Shown: positions 44,525 to 53,870, counted from the stretch's first letter. The stretch is DNA of 64,000 bases from Stappia taiwanensis (GCF_014635285.1 NZ_BMCR01000004.1:62001-126000), one strand, 5' to 3'. The notes: generated from the sequence alone by a model not told the origin. A program made the numbers and translations.

Positions 44525-45355
44525 CTAGGGTGTCAGCACCATCCCTTCCGTACCGACCAAGACGCCGGGATGGCGGGCGCGCGCGGCCTCGCCAATCCGG
44601 TCGAGCGCATCGTCGTCGCGGCGCGGATCGTGATGAAACAGAACCGGCGTGCGCACATTGGCCGCCAGTGCCAGCTCCACCCCTTTTTGCCAGGTGGAAT
44701 GGCCCCAGCCGACGAAACGCGGGTATTCCTCGTCCGTGAACATGGCGTCGTAGATCATCACATCCGCGCCTTCGACGAACTCGCGCACTGCCCGATCGAT
44801 CTCCGGATTGCCGTGTTCGTGGTCGGTAATGATGCAGATCGAGCGGCCCTGATACTCCATGCGGTAGCCGGTCGCCCCGCCCGGATGGTTCAGCGCGACG
44901 GTGCGAACGGTCAGCCCCCCCGGACGCTCCAGGGTTTCGCCGGCGCGAAAATTGCGAAAGGTCACGGCCCGCAGCTTGTTTGCCGCGACGGGAAAGATCG
45001 GCGGCGACATGATCCGGCAGATGATGTCCATCAAACCGGAGCGGTCGGCGAAGTGCCCCGCCCAGGCGGTGATCTCGAACCGGTCATCATAGGCTGGCGT
45101 GAAGAACGGCAGCCCGCAGATGTGATCCAGATGGGTATGGGTAAAGAACAGATCGAAGGTTCTCAGCGAGCCGGCGTGCAGCGCGACGCCAAGATTGCGC
45201 GCGCCCGAGCCGCAGTCGATCAGCGTGATCTCATTGCCCGCGCGCAGTTCGAAACAAGTGGTTTCGCCACCATAGCGCAGCGCATCGGCTCCGGGTGTCG
45301 GCGTCGAACCGCGCACACCCCACAACTTCAGGGAGAAGGTCAAGACCTCAAACAC
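44525..45355 (-). CDS. MBL-fold metallo-hydrolase (possible cyclic-nucleotide phosphodiesterase)
   Basis: The 276-aa protein is a metallo-beta-lactamase-fold hydrolase with HTHLDHICGL (the HxHxDH di-metal motif), a later His in LNHPGGATGYRM, and Asp/His ligands in CIITDHEHGN and VLFHHDPRRDD. HxHLDH is also the class II cAMP phosphodiesterase signature, and the gene lies between a cyclase gene and a cNMP-binding gene, so cyclic-nucleotide hydrolysis is a reasonable hypothesis; RNase Z-like or other phosphodiesterase roles remain possible. The start is GTG with a weak SD (GAGATAAG). Confidence 0.8.
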   Translation of the reverse strand: MFEVLTFSLKLWGVRGSTPTPGADALRYGGETTCFELRAGNEITLIDCGSGARNLGVALHAGSLRTFDLFFTHTHLDHICGLPFFTPAYDDRFEITAWAGHFADRSGLMDIICRIMSPPIFPVAANKLRAVTFRNFRAGETLERPGGLTVRTVALNHPGGATGYRMEYQGRSICIITDHEHGNPEIDRAVREFVEGADVMIYDAMFTDEEYPRFVGWGHSTWQKGVELALAANVRTPVLFHHDPRRDDDALDRIGEAARARHPGVLVGTEGMVLTP

Positions 45356-45389
45356 CTTATCTCGTATCGCATCCGGATCTCATGCCACA

Positions 45390-45848
45390 TCAGGACTTCT
45401 CTGCGGAAGATTTTAGTGCCACCAGGTCCTGCGTCGTCCGCTCCAGCCGTTGGGCAAGCGTCCGCATGACCTCAAGGGACATGTCGGGAAATTCCTTCAA
45501 CAAGCGCAGGAAATCGTCCTTCGAAACGGTCAGCACATCCATCTCTCCCGCCGCGACCACCGTCGCCGTGCGCGGCACATCGCACAGGATCGCGATCTCG
45601 CCGACAATGGAATACTGCCCAAGCTGGGCCACCGTTTTTTCGCCATCGGGTGTGTTCACACGGATATCCGCGGCCCCATCGAGAATGATGAAGGCCGAGT
45701 CCCCCTCCTCACCCTGACTGCACAGCCGTTCGCCATCGGCAAAGCGGGTCCGCTCGCTGATGAAGGCAAGCAGCCGCAGCTTGGTCGCATCGATTCCGCG
45801 AAACAAGGGCACGCGCCGCAGCGCGTCGACTTCCGCATCCAGGGTCAC
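45390..45848 (-). CDS. Stand-alone cyclic nucleotide-binding domain protein
   Basis: The 152-aa protein is a single CNB domain (about residues 12-120): LFRGIDATKLRLLAF, CSQGEEGDSAFIILDG, and the phosphate-binding cassette VGEIAILCDVPRTATV, with the Glu and Arg that bind cNMP. There is no HTH after it, so it is not a CRP-type regulator; a short helical tail (RTLAQRLERTTQDLVAL) may mediate dimerisation or partner binding. The start GTG 45848 has a near-perfect AAGGAGGAAGC before it. It is 34 bp upstream of the MBL gene. Confidence 0.88.
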   Translation of the reverse strand: MTLDAEVDALRRVPLFRGIDATKLRLLAFISERTRFADGERLCSQGEEGDSAFIILDGAADIRVNTPDGEKTVAQLGQYSIVGEIAILCDVPRTATVVAAGEMDVLTVSKDDFLRLLKEFPDMSLEVMRTLAQRLERTTQDLVALKSSAEKS

Positions 45849-46014
45849 GCTTCCTCCTTTCGGCGGCTCCGCGCCATATACGCCAGATCTCGCTTCACTT
45901 GGCCCGGCAGCGCCGCCCGACACAAGGCACCGCTTGTCCGCCGGTCCCCCTCAGTGTGCGTCATCCCGTCACCTGCCGTTCCTGCCATGCCGTTTCCCAC
46001 GCCAGAGCTCCCGT

Positions 46015-48636
46015 TCAGTTGCCAGCGGATCCGGCAGCCATCAGACGGTTGCCGTCGCCTTGCGGATTCGCCCGCCCCTGATCCATGACAATACTCCCGC
46101 CGAACTCCGCCGCCACACTCAAGTTCGTCGCACCGAACAACAAGGTCCGGCCCGTCAGTTCCTCGCGGATGATCGCCCTGAGCGCCTTGTCGTCCTCACT
46201 CATGCTCGCCGCCGTCTCGTCGATGATGGTCACCGCCGCGTTCTTCATCAAGGCGCGCACCAGGGCGACCCGGCGACGCTGCCCGGCGGAGAGACGCGAG
46301 CCGGACACGCCGACGTGGAAATCGAGGCCGGCCCGGGTAATCGGCTGGCGCAGATCCATCTCGTCGACAAGAGAGCGGATCACTTTGTCGATCCGCTCGC
46401 GCGCATCGCGTCGGTCGACCCGGGGCCGGCCGAACAGCAAATTGTCCTCGATCGACATCGGCGCGATGAAACAGTCGCTGTCGAAGGTGACGAAACGCCT
46501 GGTGTCGCCGGCCAGCCGCTTGTGGAAGGCGGCACGGGCCGAAACAATCCGCGACCGGGTCTCATCATCGAGAACACCGAGACGATGACGGGCGGGGATC
46601 AGTTTGAACGCCAGTCCGATCAACCGCTTGCGGTCGGCAGTCTGCAGCGCGGCGGCGCCGCTGCCCGATTTGACGAGGCGCGAAATCCGCTCGAATTCCG
46701 GCAACTCGTCCTGGGTGATGAAGGAGTAATCGCCCAAGAGGCCCGACCCGTCGCTGATGTTGGCGAACAGCTCGACCATGGTTTCGGCGATCCGTGCACC
46801 GATGTCGGTCAGGCTGGTTTCCAGGCCGCTCTCCTTGAGCGTGGCGTAGACGTCCTCGTCATCGACCAGACTGTCGATCGCCATGGACGGATCCGCCGGA
46901 ACCGCGAACAGGAGGTTTTCCGCGATGCTGGCGCTGTTGTTGAAGCTGTCGATCCGCCACAGCTCAACCAGTTGCGACAGATGGGCATCCTCGGTGACCC
47001 GATCGGCAAGCGCCCGGCGCACGGCCAGGATCCGCTCGGCGAACTCGGGGTAGCGCTGCGCGTCGAGCGGCGACTGCAGCCCCATGCGGAACACATCCGA
47101 GGCGAGCCCAACCTTTTCGATCAGCGCCAGCGCGCGCACATCGAGCTCGGCGAGATCGGCACAGCCCACCGCCTCCAGATCCTCCCATCCGGCCTCGATA
47201 TCGTAGTCGGGATTGGCGGTGAGATGCGCCTCGTTCAGGCGCCGGGTGTTATGCGCCTCAGCTTCCGCCCCCCGCTCGGGCGGTCGCAAGGGCCGGTGGC
47301 GCAAACCATAGAACACGTTGTCACGCACCGTGCCGGTCCACACATGCACGGCGGCGCCCACATAGGCGATCTGCCGCCCCAGCACCGATTCCGACAAGGT
47401 ATCGAGATTGGTCTCGCCGATTGTCACCCGCCCGCTGCCCGCCCCCAGAAGACCGGCGGCCAGTTGCATGACCTCCGCCCGACCGGAGCCATCCGGGCCG
47501 ACAACGGCCACATGGGAGCCCTCCTCCACCTTGAACGAGACCTCGAACACCTCCTGACCGGCCGCGCCTCCGGAAAAGCTGACCTTCTTCATGGTCAGAT
47601 CGCCCGCCAGCGTGACGTCCTCGTCCAGCGTCAGACGGCTTGCCGGATAGATGTCCGGCGGATCGAAGTTCTCGACGACGGTCTGATATTTGACGTCGAC
47701 ATCGGCCACCATCTGGTAATAGGCAAGCAATTCCTTCCAGGGCCCGGCCAGATCCTTGTAAGCGGCGATCACGGCCAGCAACGCACCGATCGACAATTCA
47801 CCTTCGATCACCAGCCAACCGCCGATCATGTAGAACAGGAACGGCGTCAACTGGTTCATGAAGTTATTGAGGAACTTTATGAAATACTTCCAGTTGAAGA
47901 TCTTGTAGCGGATCTTGTAGTTGGCATAGAAGCGATCGGACAGATCCGCCGAATGCCAGGCCGAGGCATCGTTGGCGTGGATTTCGGAAACGCCGCCGAT
48001 GCTCTCGCCGATCTTGTCGGCGATCACCCGCACGTTGCGCACCCGCTGGCGCGACAGCAGCACCACCCGGCGCTGAAGCTTGGGGATGATATAGGCCTGC
48101 ATCGGATAGGACGAGATCGCCGCAAGGCCCAGAAGCGGATCCTGCATGAAGATGAAGCCGATCTGCACGACCAGCATGCCGCCCTGGTAGGCCGGCAGGG
48201 CCACCGCCTCACCGATGAAGCCGCCGACATCCTCCACCTCGGAGGTGATCATCGGAATGATCTCGCCGGAACTGACCTTCTTGAAATGCGGCAGGCGGAA
48301 GCGCAGCACCCGCTGGAACAGCTCGAAGCGCAAACGGCGCAACATGCGTTCGCCCAAGCGCCCCTTGTAGATGTTGAGAATCAGCTTGATGCCATTGGAA
48401 ACGACCACAAGCCCCAGAAAACTCATGCACAACAGCACCAGATACGAGATCTGGTCAAATTCGAAGCCGTAGAATTCGCGCGGGAACGCCTCGCCCTGGA
48501 TAGCGTCATTGACGATCTGCTTCGGCAGTTCCAGAAGGATATAGCTGATCGGATAGGCCGCAACGGTGATCAGCAGAATGACCATCTGCTGGCGTGCACT
48601 GTACCGCCAGATAAAACTGAAAAGACTTTTTTCCAT
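46015..48636 (-). CDS. Large ABC-exporter-like protein with degenerate, expanded nucleotide-binding domain
   Basis: The 873-aa protein has a type IV ABC exporter membrane domain (about 6 helices, residues 15-310) and a C-terminal nucleotide-binding domain of about 530 aa, roughly twice normal. The Walker A region reads VGPDGSGRAEV (residues about 380-390), replacing the catalytic Lys and Ser/Thr of GxxGxGK[ST]; the Q-loop position reads IAYVGAAVHVW without Gln; the H-loop reads FGATNLSVA without His. Signature-like VSGSRLSAGQRRRVALVRAL and Walker B VTIIDETAAS remain. Three ENLLFG-like stretches (TVRDNVFYGL, SIAENLLFAV, SIEDNLLFGR) suggest the region after the Q-loop is partly repeated. It is divergent from a glycosyltransferase cluster and probably handles its product. 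Confidence 0.85.
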   Translation of the reverse strand: MEKSLFSFIWRYSARQQMVILLITVAAYPISYILLELPKQIVNDAIQGEAFPREFYGFEFDQISYLVLLCMSFLGLVVVSNGIKLILNIYKGRLGERMLRRLRFELFQRVLRFRLPHFKKVSSGEIIPMITSEVEDVGGFIGEAVALPAYQGGMLVVQIGFIFMQDPLLGLAAISSYPMQAYIIPKLQRRVVLLSRQRVRNVRVIADKIGESIGGVSEIHANDASAWHSADLSDRFYANYKIRYKIFNWKYFIKFLNNFMNQLTPFLFYMIGGWLVIEGELSIGALLAVIAAYKDLAGPWKELLAYYQMVADVDVKYQTVVENFDPPDIYPASRLTLDEDVTLAGDLTMKKVSFSGGAAGQEVFEVSFKVEEGSHVAVVGPDGSGRAEVMQLAAGLLGAGSGRVTIGETNLDTLSESVLGRQIAYVGAAVHVWTGTVRDNVFYGLRHRPLRPPERGAEAEAHNTRRLNEAHLTANPDYDIEAGWEDLEAVGCADLAELDVRALALIEKVGLASDVFRMGLQSPLDAQRYPEFAERILAVRRALADRVTEDAHLSQLVELWRIDSFNNSASIAENLLFAVPADPSMAIDSLVDDEDVYATLKESGLETSLTDIGARIAETMVELFANISDGSGLLGDYSFITQDELPEFERISRLVKSGSGAAALQTADRKRLIGLAFKLIPARHRLGVLDDETRSRIVSARAAFHKRLAGDTRRFVTFDSDCFIAPMSIEDNLLFGRPRVDRRDARERIDKVIRSLVDEMDLRQPITRAGLDFHVGVSGSRLSAGQRRRVALVRALMKNAAVTIIDETAASMSEDDKALRAIIREELTGRTLLFGATNLSVAAEFGGSIVMDQGRANPQGDGNRLMAAGSAGN

Positions 48637-48916
48637 GGACCTACCGGGCGCGAAACAGCAGAGCCCGGCTCCTCAGCGCGGACCGGGCGGCGTATCATAA
48701 CGCGCTGTTTTCAATGCGCCAGTTCTGACGAAGCCGAATTTGGGCATTTGCCTGCATGGGCCATCGACGTTGCAAGAATGCACCGTCACACCACCTTGCC
48801 ACCAGTTGGTTGCGGGCCAGCCTTGCGTCTATGTGCGGCGAGGGGTAGACAAAGACAAACATAAGGGGACGCGTGGTCGTGCGGCGAAAACGGTTACGCT
48901 GTTCAAACGGGCGTGC
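48637..48916. promoter_or_regulatory. Divergent promoter region of exporter and glycosyltransferase cluster
   Basis: This 280-bp region separates the exporter ATG from the first glycosyltransferase ATG. A frame reads from 48740 into the glycosyltransferase but the extra 59 residues do not resemble the family. No clear operator or -10/-35 pair is visible. Confidence 0.4.
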
Positions 48917-50146
48917 ATGACGAAATCCTCCCCGAAAATACTGATCTACAGCCACGATTCCTTTGGCCTGGGGCACCTGCGGCGATGCCGCGCGATCTCC
49001 CATGCGCTGGCGCGCAGATTCTCCGACATGTCGGTCCTGATCCTCTCCGGATCACCGATCATCGGCAGTTTCGAGTTTCGTACACAGGTGGATTTCGTCC
49101 GCATCCCCGGCGTCATCAAACTGCGCAACGGTGAATACACGCCGCTGTCGCTGTCGCTCAACATCGAGCAGATCCTGGCGATCCGCTCCTCGATCATCGA
49201 GCATACCGCCCAGGTGTTCGATCCGGATATCCTGATCGTCGACAAGGAGCCGCTGGGCTTGCGCGGGGAGATTCTCGGCACGCTTGAAATGCTCAAGAAG
49301 CGGGGCAACACGCGGCTGATTCTCGGCCTGCGCGACGTGATGGACGATCCGCAGGTGCTGCGCGAGGAATGGACGCGCAAGAATGTCGATCCGGCCCTGA
49401 AGGATCTCTACGACGAAATCTGGGTTTACGGTCCGCCGGACCTGCACAACCCGCTTGCCGGCATGGGCCTGCCGCAAGAGGTGCATGACAAGGCGATCAA
49501 CACCGGCTACCTGCGCCGGCATGTGCCCAATGACGCGCGCATCACCGAGCCCCTGCCCTTTGACGACGAGCCCTATATTCTCGTCACGCCAGGCGGTGGC
49601 GGCGACGGTGTGGAGATGGTCGACTGGGTGATGCGCGCCTATGAGGCCCGCAGCCAGCCGCTTTTCCCCGCGCTGATCGTGCTCGGACCGTTCATGCCGG
49701 CCTCCGCCGCCACCGACTTCCTGGAGCGGGCGGAACATCTGCGCGACGTGCACATCCTGCGGTTCCTGCCGACCATCGAGCCCTATATGGCCGGCGCGCG
49801 GGCGATCGTCGGCATGGGCGGCTACAACACCTTTTGCGAGATCCTGTCCTTCGACAAGCCGACCTTGATGGTGCCACGGGTGATTCCCCGGCGCGAGCAG
49901 TCGATCCGGGCGATGCGCGCGGAGACCATCGGCCTGCTCAAGGTACTGCCCATCGATGAGTATCCGGATGTGGACAAGATGATCGACGCGCTGGTCCAGT
50001 TGCCGCGCATGGCCCCGCCCTCCGCCGCCGGCGTCAACAACCTTTTGGGCGGACTGGAAGTGATCGGCAACCGGGTGGCGGACATCCTTGCGGGCAGGGC
50101 CGATCTGGACGAGACGCCGCCAGCGCGCCTGACCAGCACGGTCTAA
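48917..50146 (+). CDS. Glycosyltransferase of the MurG-like COG4671 type
   Basis: The 409-aa protein is a GT-B enzyme. The N-terminal IYSHDSFGLGHLRRCRAISHAL is the glycine-rich acceptor-domain start of COG4671 'predicted glycosyltransferases', and the C-terminal domain has VTPGGGGDGVEM, LPTIEPYMAGARAIVGMGGYNTFCEIL in pieces, with the MurG-like GGYNT nucleotide-sugar loop. No signal peptide or membrane anchor, so it is cytoplasmic or membrane-peripheral. ATG 48917 is chosen from family alignment. It is the first gene of the plus-strand sugar cluster, 140 bp before the next. Confidence 0.85.
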   Translation: MTKSSPKILIYSHDSFGLGHLRRCRAISHALARRFSDMSVLILSGSPIIGSFEFRTQVDFVRIPGVIKLRNGEYTPLSLSLNIEQILAIRSSIIEHTAQVFDPDILIVDKEPLGLRGEILGTLEMLKKRGNTRLILGLRDVMDDPQVLREEWTRKNVDPALKDLYDEIWVYGPPDLHNPLAGMGLPQEVHDKAINTGYLRRHVPNDARITEPLPFDDEPYILVTPGGGGDGVEMVDWVMRAYEARSQPLFPALIVLGPFMPASAATDFLERAEHLRDVHILRFLPTIEPYMAGARAIVGMGGYNTFCEILSFDKPTLMVPRVIPRREQSIRAMRAETIGLLKVLPIDEYPDVDKMIDALVQLPRMAPPSAAGVNNLLGGLEVIGNRVADILAGRADLDETPPARLTSTV

Positions 50147-50286
50147 CAACTGTCCGCCCGGAACCGTGTCGTTGGGCCTGATCGCGCCCGGGCTATGCTC
50201 TTACCCTTGCCGTCAGCCCCGGCAGACAGTCCCCATTCCTACGTGACCTGCCCGCAGCGCGGGCCTTATCGGAGATCCTTGCTCCC

Positions 50287-51531
50287 ATGTCTCGTCTGGC
50301 CATCATCATGAAGGGGTATCCGCGCCTGTCGGAAACCTTCATCGCGCAGGAAATCCTCGGTCTTGAGCAGCGCGGCATCCGTGCGCTGATCGTTGCCCTG
50401 CGCAAGCCCTATGACCCGTTCATCCACGAGGTGCACCGGCAGATCTCCGCCGATGTGCTTTATCTGCCCGAGTACCTGAAGGACGATCCGGCGCGGGTGG
50501 CGCGGGCGCGCAAATGGGCCAAGGCCCAGCCGACCTATGCGACCGCGCGCGCCCTGTTCGAGGCGGATTATGCCCGCGAAAGCAACGCCGGCCGGCAGCG
50601 GCGCTGGGGCCAGGCCTGCGTTCTCGCCCATGAGTTGCCCGACGACATTGCCTGGATCCACACCCACTACCTGCACACCCCCTGTTCGGTGGCGCGCTAT
50701 GCCGCTCATTTGTCGGGCCGGCGCTGGTCGTTTTCCGCCCACGCCAAGGACATCTGGACCAGCCCGGAATGGGACCTGCGCACCAAGCTCGACGATGCCG
50801 CCTGGGGCGTGACCTGCACCAAGGTCAACGCCGATCACCTCAACGCCCTGTCGGCAACGCCGGGCAAGGTCGAACTGCTCTACCACGGGCTCGACTTCTC
50901 GCCCTTCCCCGCTCCCTCCCCCACACCGGCCAGCGCCGATGGCGGTGCCGGTGGCCCGGTGCGGATCCTCTCCGTTGGCCGGGCGGTGGAAAAGAAGGGC
51001 TATGACGACCTGCTGGCGGCGCTGGCCGCCCTGCCCGACGGGCTCGACTGGCACTTCGACCATATCGGCGGCGGCGAGTTGGCCGCCGCGCTGGCGGCTG
51101 AGGCGGACCGGCTCGGGCTGTCGTCCCGCATCACCTGGCATGGCGCCCGCCCCCGCGAGGATGTGATCGCGGCAGCGCAGCGGGCCGATCTGTTCGTGCT
51201 GGCCTCAAAGGTGGCGAAATCGGGAGACCGGGACGGGCTCCCCAATGTGCTGATGGAGGCGCAGGCCATGGGGCTGTGCTGCCTCGCCACGCAGGTCTCG
51301 GCCATTCCGGAACTGATCCGCGACGGCGAGACCGGGGTTCTGGTTCCGCCGGGCGATCCGGCCGCCCTGGGTGCGGCGCTTCAGCGGCTGATGCGCGATC
51401 CGGCGCAACGCGACCGGCTCGGCCGAGCGGCGGCGGACGACGTGCGCGCCCGTTTTTCCAGCGCACCGGGGCTCGACCGGCTGGCCGAGCGGTTCCGTCC
51501 GCTGCTCGCCGAACCGGTTGCCGCCCAGTAG
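50287..51531 (+). CDS. Group 4 glycosyltransferase (WcaL/colanic-acid-type)
   Basis: The 414-aa GT-B protein begins MSRLAIIMKGYPRLSETFIAQEILGLE, the usual start of exopolysaccharide GT4 enzymes, and contains HTHYLHTPCSVA, FSAHAKDIW and the GT4 donor-binding region ILSVGRAVEKKGYDDLLAAL plus SGDRDGLPNVLMEAQAMG, where the E-x7-E pattern holds the catalytic Glu. It most likely transfers a hexose from a nucleotide sugar to a growing glycan. The next gene starts 15 bp later. Confidence 0.92.
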   Translation: MSRLAIIMKGYPRLSETFIAQEILGLEQRGIRALIVALRKPYDPFIHEVHRQISADVLYLPEYLKDDPARVARARKWAKAQPTYATARALFEADYARESNAGRQRRWGQACVLAHELPDDIAWIHTHYLHTPCSVARYAAHLSGRRWSFSAHAKDIWTSPEWDLRTKLDDAAWGVTCTKVNADHLNALSATPGKVELLYHGLDFSPFPAPSPTPASADGGAGGPVRILSVGRAVEKKGYDDLLAALAALPDGLDWHFDHIGGGELAAALAAEADRLGLSSRITWHGARPREDVIAAAQRADLFVLASKVAKSGDRDGLPNVLMEAQAMGLCCLATQVSAIPELIRDGETGVLVPPGDPAALGAALQRLMRDPAQRDRLGRAAADDVRARFSSAPGLDRLAERFRPLLAEPVAAQ

Positions 51532-51546
51532 CAGGAGCCCCGCGCC

Positions 51547-52671
51547 GTGCGCATCGCCTTCACCGCGCCGATGAAACCGCTGGACGATCCGCAGCCTTCC
51601 GGCGACCGGACCACCGGACGGCAGATCGTCGCCGCGCTCACCGCCGGCGGACATGAAGTCCGCACGGCCAGCCGGTTTCGCGCCTGGCGGCCGGAGGGCG
51701 GCGTTGCCGCACAAAAGGAGGTGGAGCGCCTGGCACTGGCCGAAGCGGCGCGGATCGGCGATGAGTGGACGCGCGAGGGGTATCGGCCGGACCTGTTCCT
51801 CACCTATCACCTTTACCACAAGGCGCCGGACTGGATCGGCCCGGCGCTCGCGGAGCGCTTCGGCATTCCTTACGTGGTGATCGAGGCAAGCCGGGCACCG
51901 AAGCGCCGGACCGGCGATTGGGCCCATGGTTTCGCCGCCGCCGACGCCGCCCTTGCCCGGGCCGACATGGTGGCCGCACTGCACCGGGCCGATCACGCCT
52001 GCCTTGCCGAGGTTCTGCCCGAAGAGCGGCTGACGATCCTGCCGCCGTTCCTCGACACGTCTGCCTTCTCCTCTCATCCCCGGAGCGAGCGCGCGCCCGA
52101 CACGCCGCCGCGTCTTCTTGCCGTCGGCATGATGCGCGAGGGCGCGAAGGAACAGTCCTATCGCCTGCTCGCCGAGGCCCTCGCCCGGCTCACACACCTG
52201 CCCTGGACACTGACGATCGCCGGCGACGGGCCACGCCGCGCCGCCATCGAAGCGCTGTTCCCCAAGACCCGCTGCAACTTCATCGGGCTTCAGCCGGAAA
52301 CGGAGATGCCCGCGCTCTACGCCGGTCACGACGTTCTGGTCTGGCCGGCGATCCGCGAAGCCTTCGGCTTTGTCTTTCTGGAAGCGCAGGCCGCCGGGCT
52401 GGCGGTGATCGGCGGCGATGCCTTCGGCGTTCCCGACGTGGTCCCCGATGGCCAAAGCGGGTTGCTCTCACCGGAGGGCGACAGCACCGCCTTTGCCGCC
52501 AATCTGGAGACGCTGCTTACCGCCCCGGACCAGATCGCCCGGTTTGGCGCCGCCGGCCGGGCCCATGTCACCGCCCATCATGGCCTTGCCAGCGGCACAG
52601 CCCGGCTCGATGCGCTGATCGAGGCGGCCTTGCACAACCGGGCGGGCCGCGCTACCGCTCCCCGGTCATGA
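51547..52671 (+). CDS. Group 4 glycosyltransferase
   Basis: The 374-aa GT-B protein begins at a GTG with AGGAG upstream. It has MKPLDDPQPSGDRTTGRQIVAAL at its N-terminus in place of the usual glycine-rich loop, and the donor site in LLAVGMMREGAKEQSYRLL, VWPAIREAFGFVFLEAQAAG (E-x7-E) and PDVVPDGQSGLLSP. It ends in ATGA overlapping the next glycosyltransferase start, so the two are translationally coupled. Confidence 0.9.
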   Translation: MRIAFTAPMKPLDDPQPSGDRTTGRQIVAALTAGGHEVRTASRFRAWRPEGGVAAQKEVERLALAEAARIGDEWTREGYRPDLFLTYHLYHKAPDWIGPALAERFGIPYVVIEASRAPKRRTGDWAHGFAAADAALARADMVAALHRADHACLAEVLPEERLTILPPFLDTSAFSSHPRSERAPDTPPRLLAVGMMREGAKEQSYRLLAEALARLTHLPWTLTIAGDGPRRAAIEALFPKTRCNFIGLQPETEMPALYAGHDVLVWPAIREAFGFVFLEAQAAGLAVIGGDAFGVPDVVPDGQSGLLSPEGDSTAFAANLETLLTAPDQIARFGAAGRAHVTAHHGLASGTARLDALIEAALHNRAGRATAPRS

Positions 52672-53870
52672 GCTTTTCCGCATTCATCCATGTGCAGCAC
52701 CTGCTTGGCACCGGCCATGTGGTGCGTGCCGCCGCCATCGGCCGGGCGCTCGCCGCGCGGGGCGTCCGGGTCACCTTGGCCACCGGCAACACGCCGCCGC
52801 CAACGCTCGACCTTGCCGGTCTGCGCGTCATTGCCCTGCCGCCGGTGCGCACGGCCGATGCCCGGTTCAACCGTTTCCTGACGCCGGAGGGGGGGGAGAT
52901 CGATGACGCCTGGAAGGCGGCGCGGCGCGATGCCACGCTCGCGGCCTTTTCCGCCGGCGACGCGGGCCGCCCCTTCGACCTGCTCCTGACCGAAACCTGG
53001 CCCTTTGGCCGGCGCGCCTTCGCCTTCGAGATGGGGCCGCTGCTGGAGGCGGCCCGTGCCCGCCCCCGCCCGCCGCTGATCGGCGCCTCGATCCGCGATA
53101 TACTCGTGCGCAAGCAGGAGCTGTGGAAGGAGGAGTGGATGGCCGATCAGGCGCTCGCCTTCTACGACCGGGTGCTGGTGCATTCCGATCCGGACTTCAT
53201 CCGGCTGGAGGACAGCTTCCCCTTCGCCGACCGCATCAGTGAGTTGGTGCGCTACACCGGCTTCGTCGAGGCCGCCCCCCGGCCGGCGCCCGCTCCCCTT
53301 CCGAGGTCGTTGCTAACCGATCCCGAAGATGCCGATGGCACGGACGAGGTGATCGTCTCCTGCGGCGGTGGCGCCGTCGGCGAGGCGCTGCTTGACGCCG
53401 CCCTTGACGCCCGCGCCCTGTCGCGGCGGGCCGGCGATTGCCGCTGGCGGCTCCTGGCCGGGCACGGCATTGCCGAGGACCGGTTCGCCGAGCTCACCGC
53501 CCGCGCCGGTCATGGCGTCATTGTCGAGCGGGCCAGAAGCGACTTTCCCGCGCTGCTTGGCCGGGCGCGGCTCTCGGTCAGCCAGGCCGGCTACAACACG
53601 GTGCTCGATATTCTCCATGCGGGGGTTCCGGCGGTGTTCGTGCCCTTCGCCCAGATCCGCGAAACCGAGCAGCAGCAGCGCGCCGAAGCGCTCGCCCGCC
53701 ATGGCCGCGCGGTGGTGACCAGCGAAACCGGCCTGACGGCGGAGCGCCTGGCCGCCGCCGCCGACGATGCGCTGTCCCTACCCCGCCGGCCGGTCAAGGT
53801 CCGGTTCGGCGGCGCGGCGGCGAGCGCCGACCTTCTCCTTGCAGATCTTGAGGCCATGACGCCGCGATGA
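52668..53870 (+). CDS. MurG-like glycosyltransferase
   Basis: The 400-aa GT-B protein begins MSFSAFIHVQHLLGTGHVVRAAAIGRALA, similar in layout to the COG4671 enzyme at the head of the cluster, and has the C-terminal nucleotide-sugar domain with VSCGGGAVGEALLDAAL, LSVSQAGYNTVLDIL and FVPFAQIRETEQQQRAEAL, the MurG-like signature. Its start is fixed by the ATGA overlap with the preceding gene. It is followed by the deacetylase, again with a 4-bp overlap. Confidence 0.88.
   Translation: MSFSAFIHVQHLLGTGHVVRAAAIGRALAARGVRVTLATGNTPPPTLDLAGLRVIALPPVRTADARFNRFLTPEGGEIDDAWKAARRDATLAAFSAGDAGRPFDLLLTETWPFGRRAFAFEMGPLLEAARARPRPPLIGASIRDILVRKQELWKEEWMADQALAFYDRVLVHSDPDFIRLEDSFPFADRISELVRYTGFVEAAPRPAPAPLPRSLLTDPEDADGTDEVIVSCGGGAVGEALLDAALDARALSRRAGDCRWRLLAGHGIAEDRFAELTARAGHGVIVERARSDFPALLGRARLSVSQAGYNTVLDILHAGVPAVFVPFAQIRETEQQQRAEALARHGRAVVTSETGLTAERLAAAADDALSLPRRPVKVRFGGAAASADLLLADLEAMTPR

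Noticed and set aside
45760-48864. Very long plus-strand open frame (about 1000 codons) opposite the exporter gene
   Set aside because: It is the antisense shadow of a real minus-strand gene in high-GC DNA; the translation is rich in His, Arg, Gly and Asp repeats and lacks any family motif or SD. Similar shadows at 2000-4564, 4428-6671 and 30954-33005 are rejected for the same reason.
49692-50149. Minus-strand frames opposite the first glycosyltransferase as genes
   Set aside because: They lie fully antisense to a well-conserved gene and show no motif, SD or plausible composition.
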